Source of the DNA: Brevinematales bacterium
GTDB taxonomy: Bacteria; Spirochaetota; Spirochaetia; Treponematales; Breznakiellaceae
Assembly (NCBI GenBank): GCA_009787285.1
Contig: WRGH01000050.1
Span: forward strand, 1,769-7,246
Length of the DNA stretch: 5,478 bases
Direction of reading: 5' to 3'
In this document: positions 4,832 to 5,478 of the stretch, in pieces
Layout: each line of letters starts with the position of its first letter
How positions within the stretch are numbered: position 1 is the stretch's first letter
Translations under genes and position numbers: made by a program
The notes under the pieces: generated by a model
Seen by the model: the letters and a program-made list of their open reading frames with translations, nothing else
Databases searched by the model: none
Told to the model about the DNA's origin: nothing

Positions 4832-5478
4832 TTTAAAAATACACGAAAAAAAACATAGTACGCCTGAAGAAAAGAAAATAACTGAAATTTCAAAGACCGG
4901 CTATTTATTTTTAAAAGAAAACAGAATAAGCGAAGCTATTGATTGTTTCTCAAAAATTTTAATGCTTGATGCAAATAACAACTATGCGCTTGTAGGCATG
5001 GGAGACGCCAGCCGCAAGCTGGGGTCTATCCGCGAAGCCGGGAAATATTACCAGAGATGCCTTATACATCATCCGGGAAATAATTACGCTCTTTTCGGCC
5101 TTGCGGATTGTTACAAAGCGACGAACCAGTATTCAAAAGCAATTGAAATATGGGAACAATACCTGCTTTATGATAATAAAAACATTACAGTCCTTACAAG
5201 GATAGCGGACGCATACAGGAAGGTTCATAATTTTACAAATTCAAAAAATATTTATCAGCGTGTTCTTGAAATTGAAGATGACAACCCCTACGCAATTATC
5301 GGGCTTGGACACTTGTATTATGATTATAAAGAATACAAAGAAGCCCTTTTCTATCTGGAGAAAATGCTGAAGTTCGGATATGATGACGTTGATATCCGTG
5401 TGCTTACTTCCATCGGCAATTGTCACAGAAAATTAAAAACATTCAGCGAAGGCATCCCTTTTTTCGAAGCCGCTCTTA
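4824..5478 (+). CDS. Tetratricopeptide-repeat protein, N-terminal part (218 residues visible)
   Basis: An open frame from the ATG at 4824 runs off the window end, so the C-terminus and total length are unknown. After a charged stretch (1-19), about six TPR units of 34 residues follow without interruption: roughly 20-53, 54-87, 88-121, 122-155, 156-189 and the start of a sixth at 192. Typical positions are visible, such as GYLFLKENRISEAIDCFSKI (26-45), ALVGMGDASRKLG (55-67), ALFGLADCYKATNQYSKAIE (89-108) and AIIGLGHLYYDYKEYKEAL (157-175). There is no signal peptide, so it is probably a cytoplasmic scaffold; TPRs alone do not reveal the partner, and an enzymatic domain could lie downstream. The start has AGGA (4812-4815) 8 nt upstream and overlaps the previous gene by 8 bp, implying coupled translation. 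Confidence 0.9.
   Translation, partial: MNDLKIHEKKHSTPEEKKITEISKTGYLFLKENRISEAIDCFSKILMLDANNNYALVGMGDASRKLGSIREAGKYYQRCLIHHPGNNYALFGLADCYKATNQYSKAIEIWEQYLLYDNKNITVLTRIADAYRKVHNFTNSKNIYQRVLEIEDDNPYAIIGLGHLYYDYKEYKEALFYLEKMLKFGYDDVDIRVLTSIGNCHRKLKTFSEGIPFFEAAL

Noticed and set aside
1..5478. CRISPR array, tRNA, insertion sequence or toxin-antitoxin pair
   Set aside because: No regularly spaced repeats, cloverleaf-like segments, transposase motifs or terminal inverted repeats were seen on either strand; the small genes lack toxin or antitoxin motifs.

Overview
The window looks like an ordinary housekeeping stretch of a bacterial chromosome, most likely from a Treponema-like spirochaete. The main reason is the protein with two cyclic-nucleotide-binding domains, a TPR-like linker and a Crp-type winged helix, which I recall as typical of spirochaetes. 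Several small proteins of unknown function around it also resemble spirochaete conserved hypotheticals. This placement rests on memory of families, not on a search. Base composition is moderately AT-rich; the clpC end is visibly richer in G+C than the regulator and TPR genes.

Layout: two transcription units diverge from a spacer of about 150 bp at 3232-3380. Leftward (minus strand) run four genes: a dual cNMP-domain Crp-like regulator (1996-3231), a secreted protein of unknown function (1338-1955), a DUF192 lipoprotein (866-1348) and the 5' part of clpC (1-821, continuing outside the window). Gaps are 40 bp, an 11-bp overlap and 44 bp, with no terminator visible between them, so they could be one operon. 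A strong sigma70-type promoter (TTGACA-16-TATACT) lies just upstream of the regulator. It shows that the regulator starts at the ATG at 3231, not at the TTG of the longer open frame. A second promoter-like sequence precedes clpC.

Rightward (plus strand) run a small helical protein of unknown function (3381-3824) overlapping rsmD by 4 bp (3821-4351), then a 114-bp AT-rich spacer with a consensus -10 box. After it come a small TPR-like protein (4466-4831) and an overlapping TPR-repeat protein (4824 onward, cut by the window end).

Functionally the window mixes protein quality control (ClpC), ribosome maturation (RsmD), envelope proteins, a transcription regulator and TPR scaffold proteins. I see no mobile element, CRISPR array, tRNA, rRNA or defence system. 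The points most worth a second look are the regulator (degenerate first cNMP site, intact second site, TPR-like insert, putative operator in its own promoter region), its corrected start, and the paired TPR genes.
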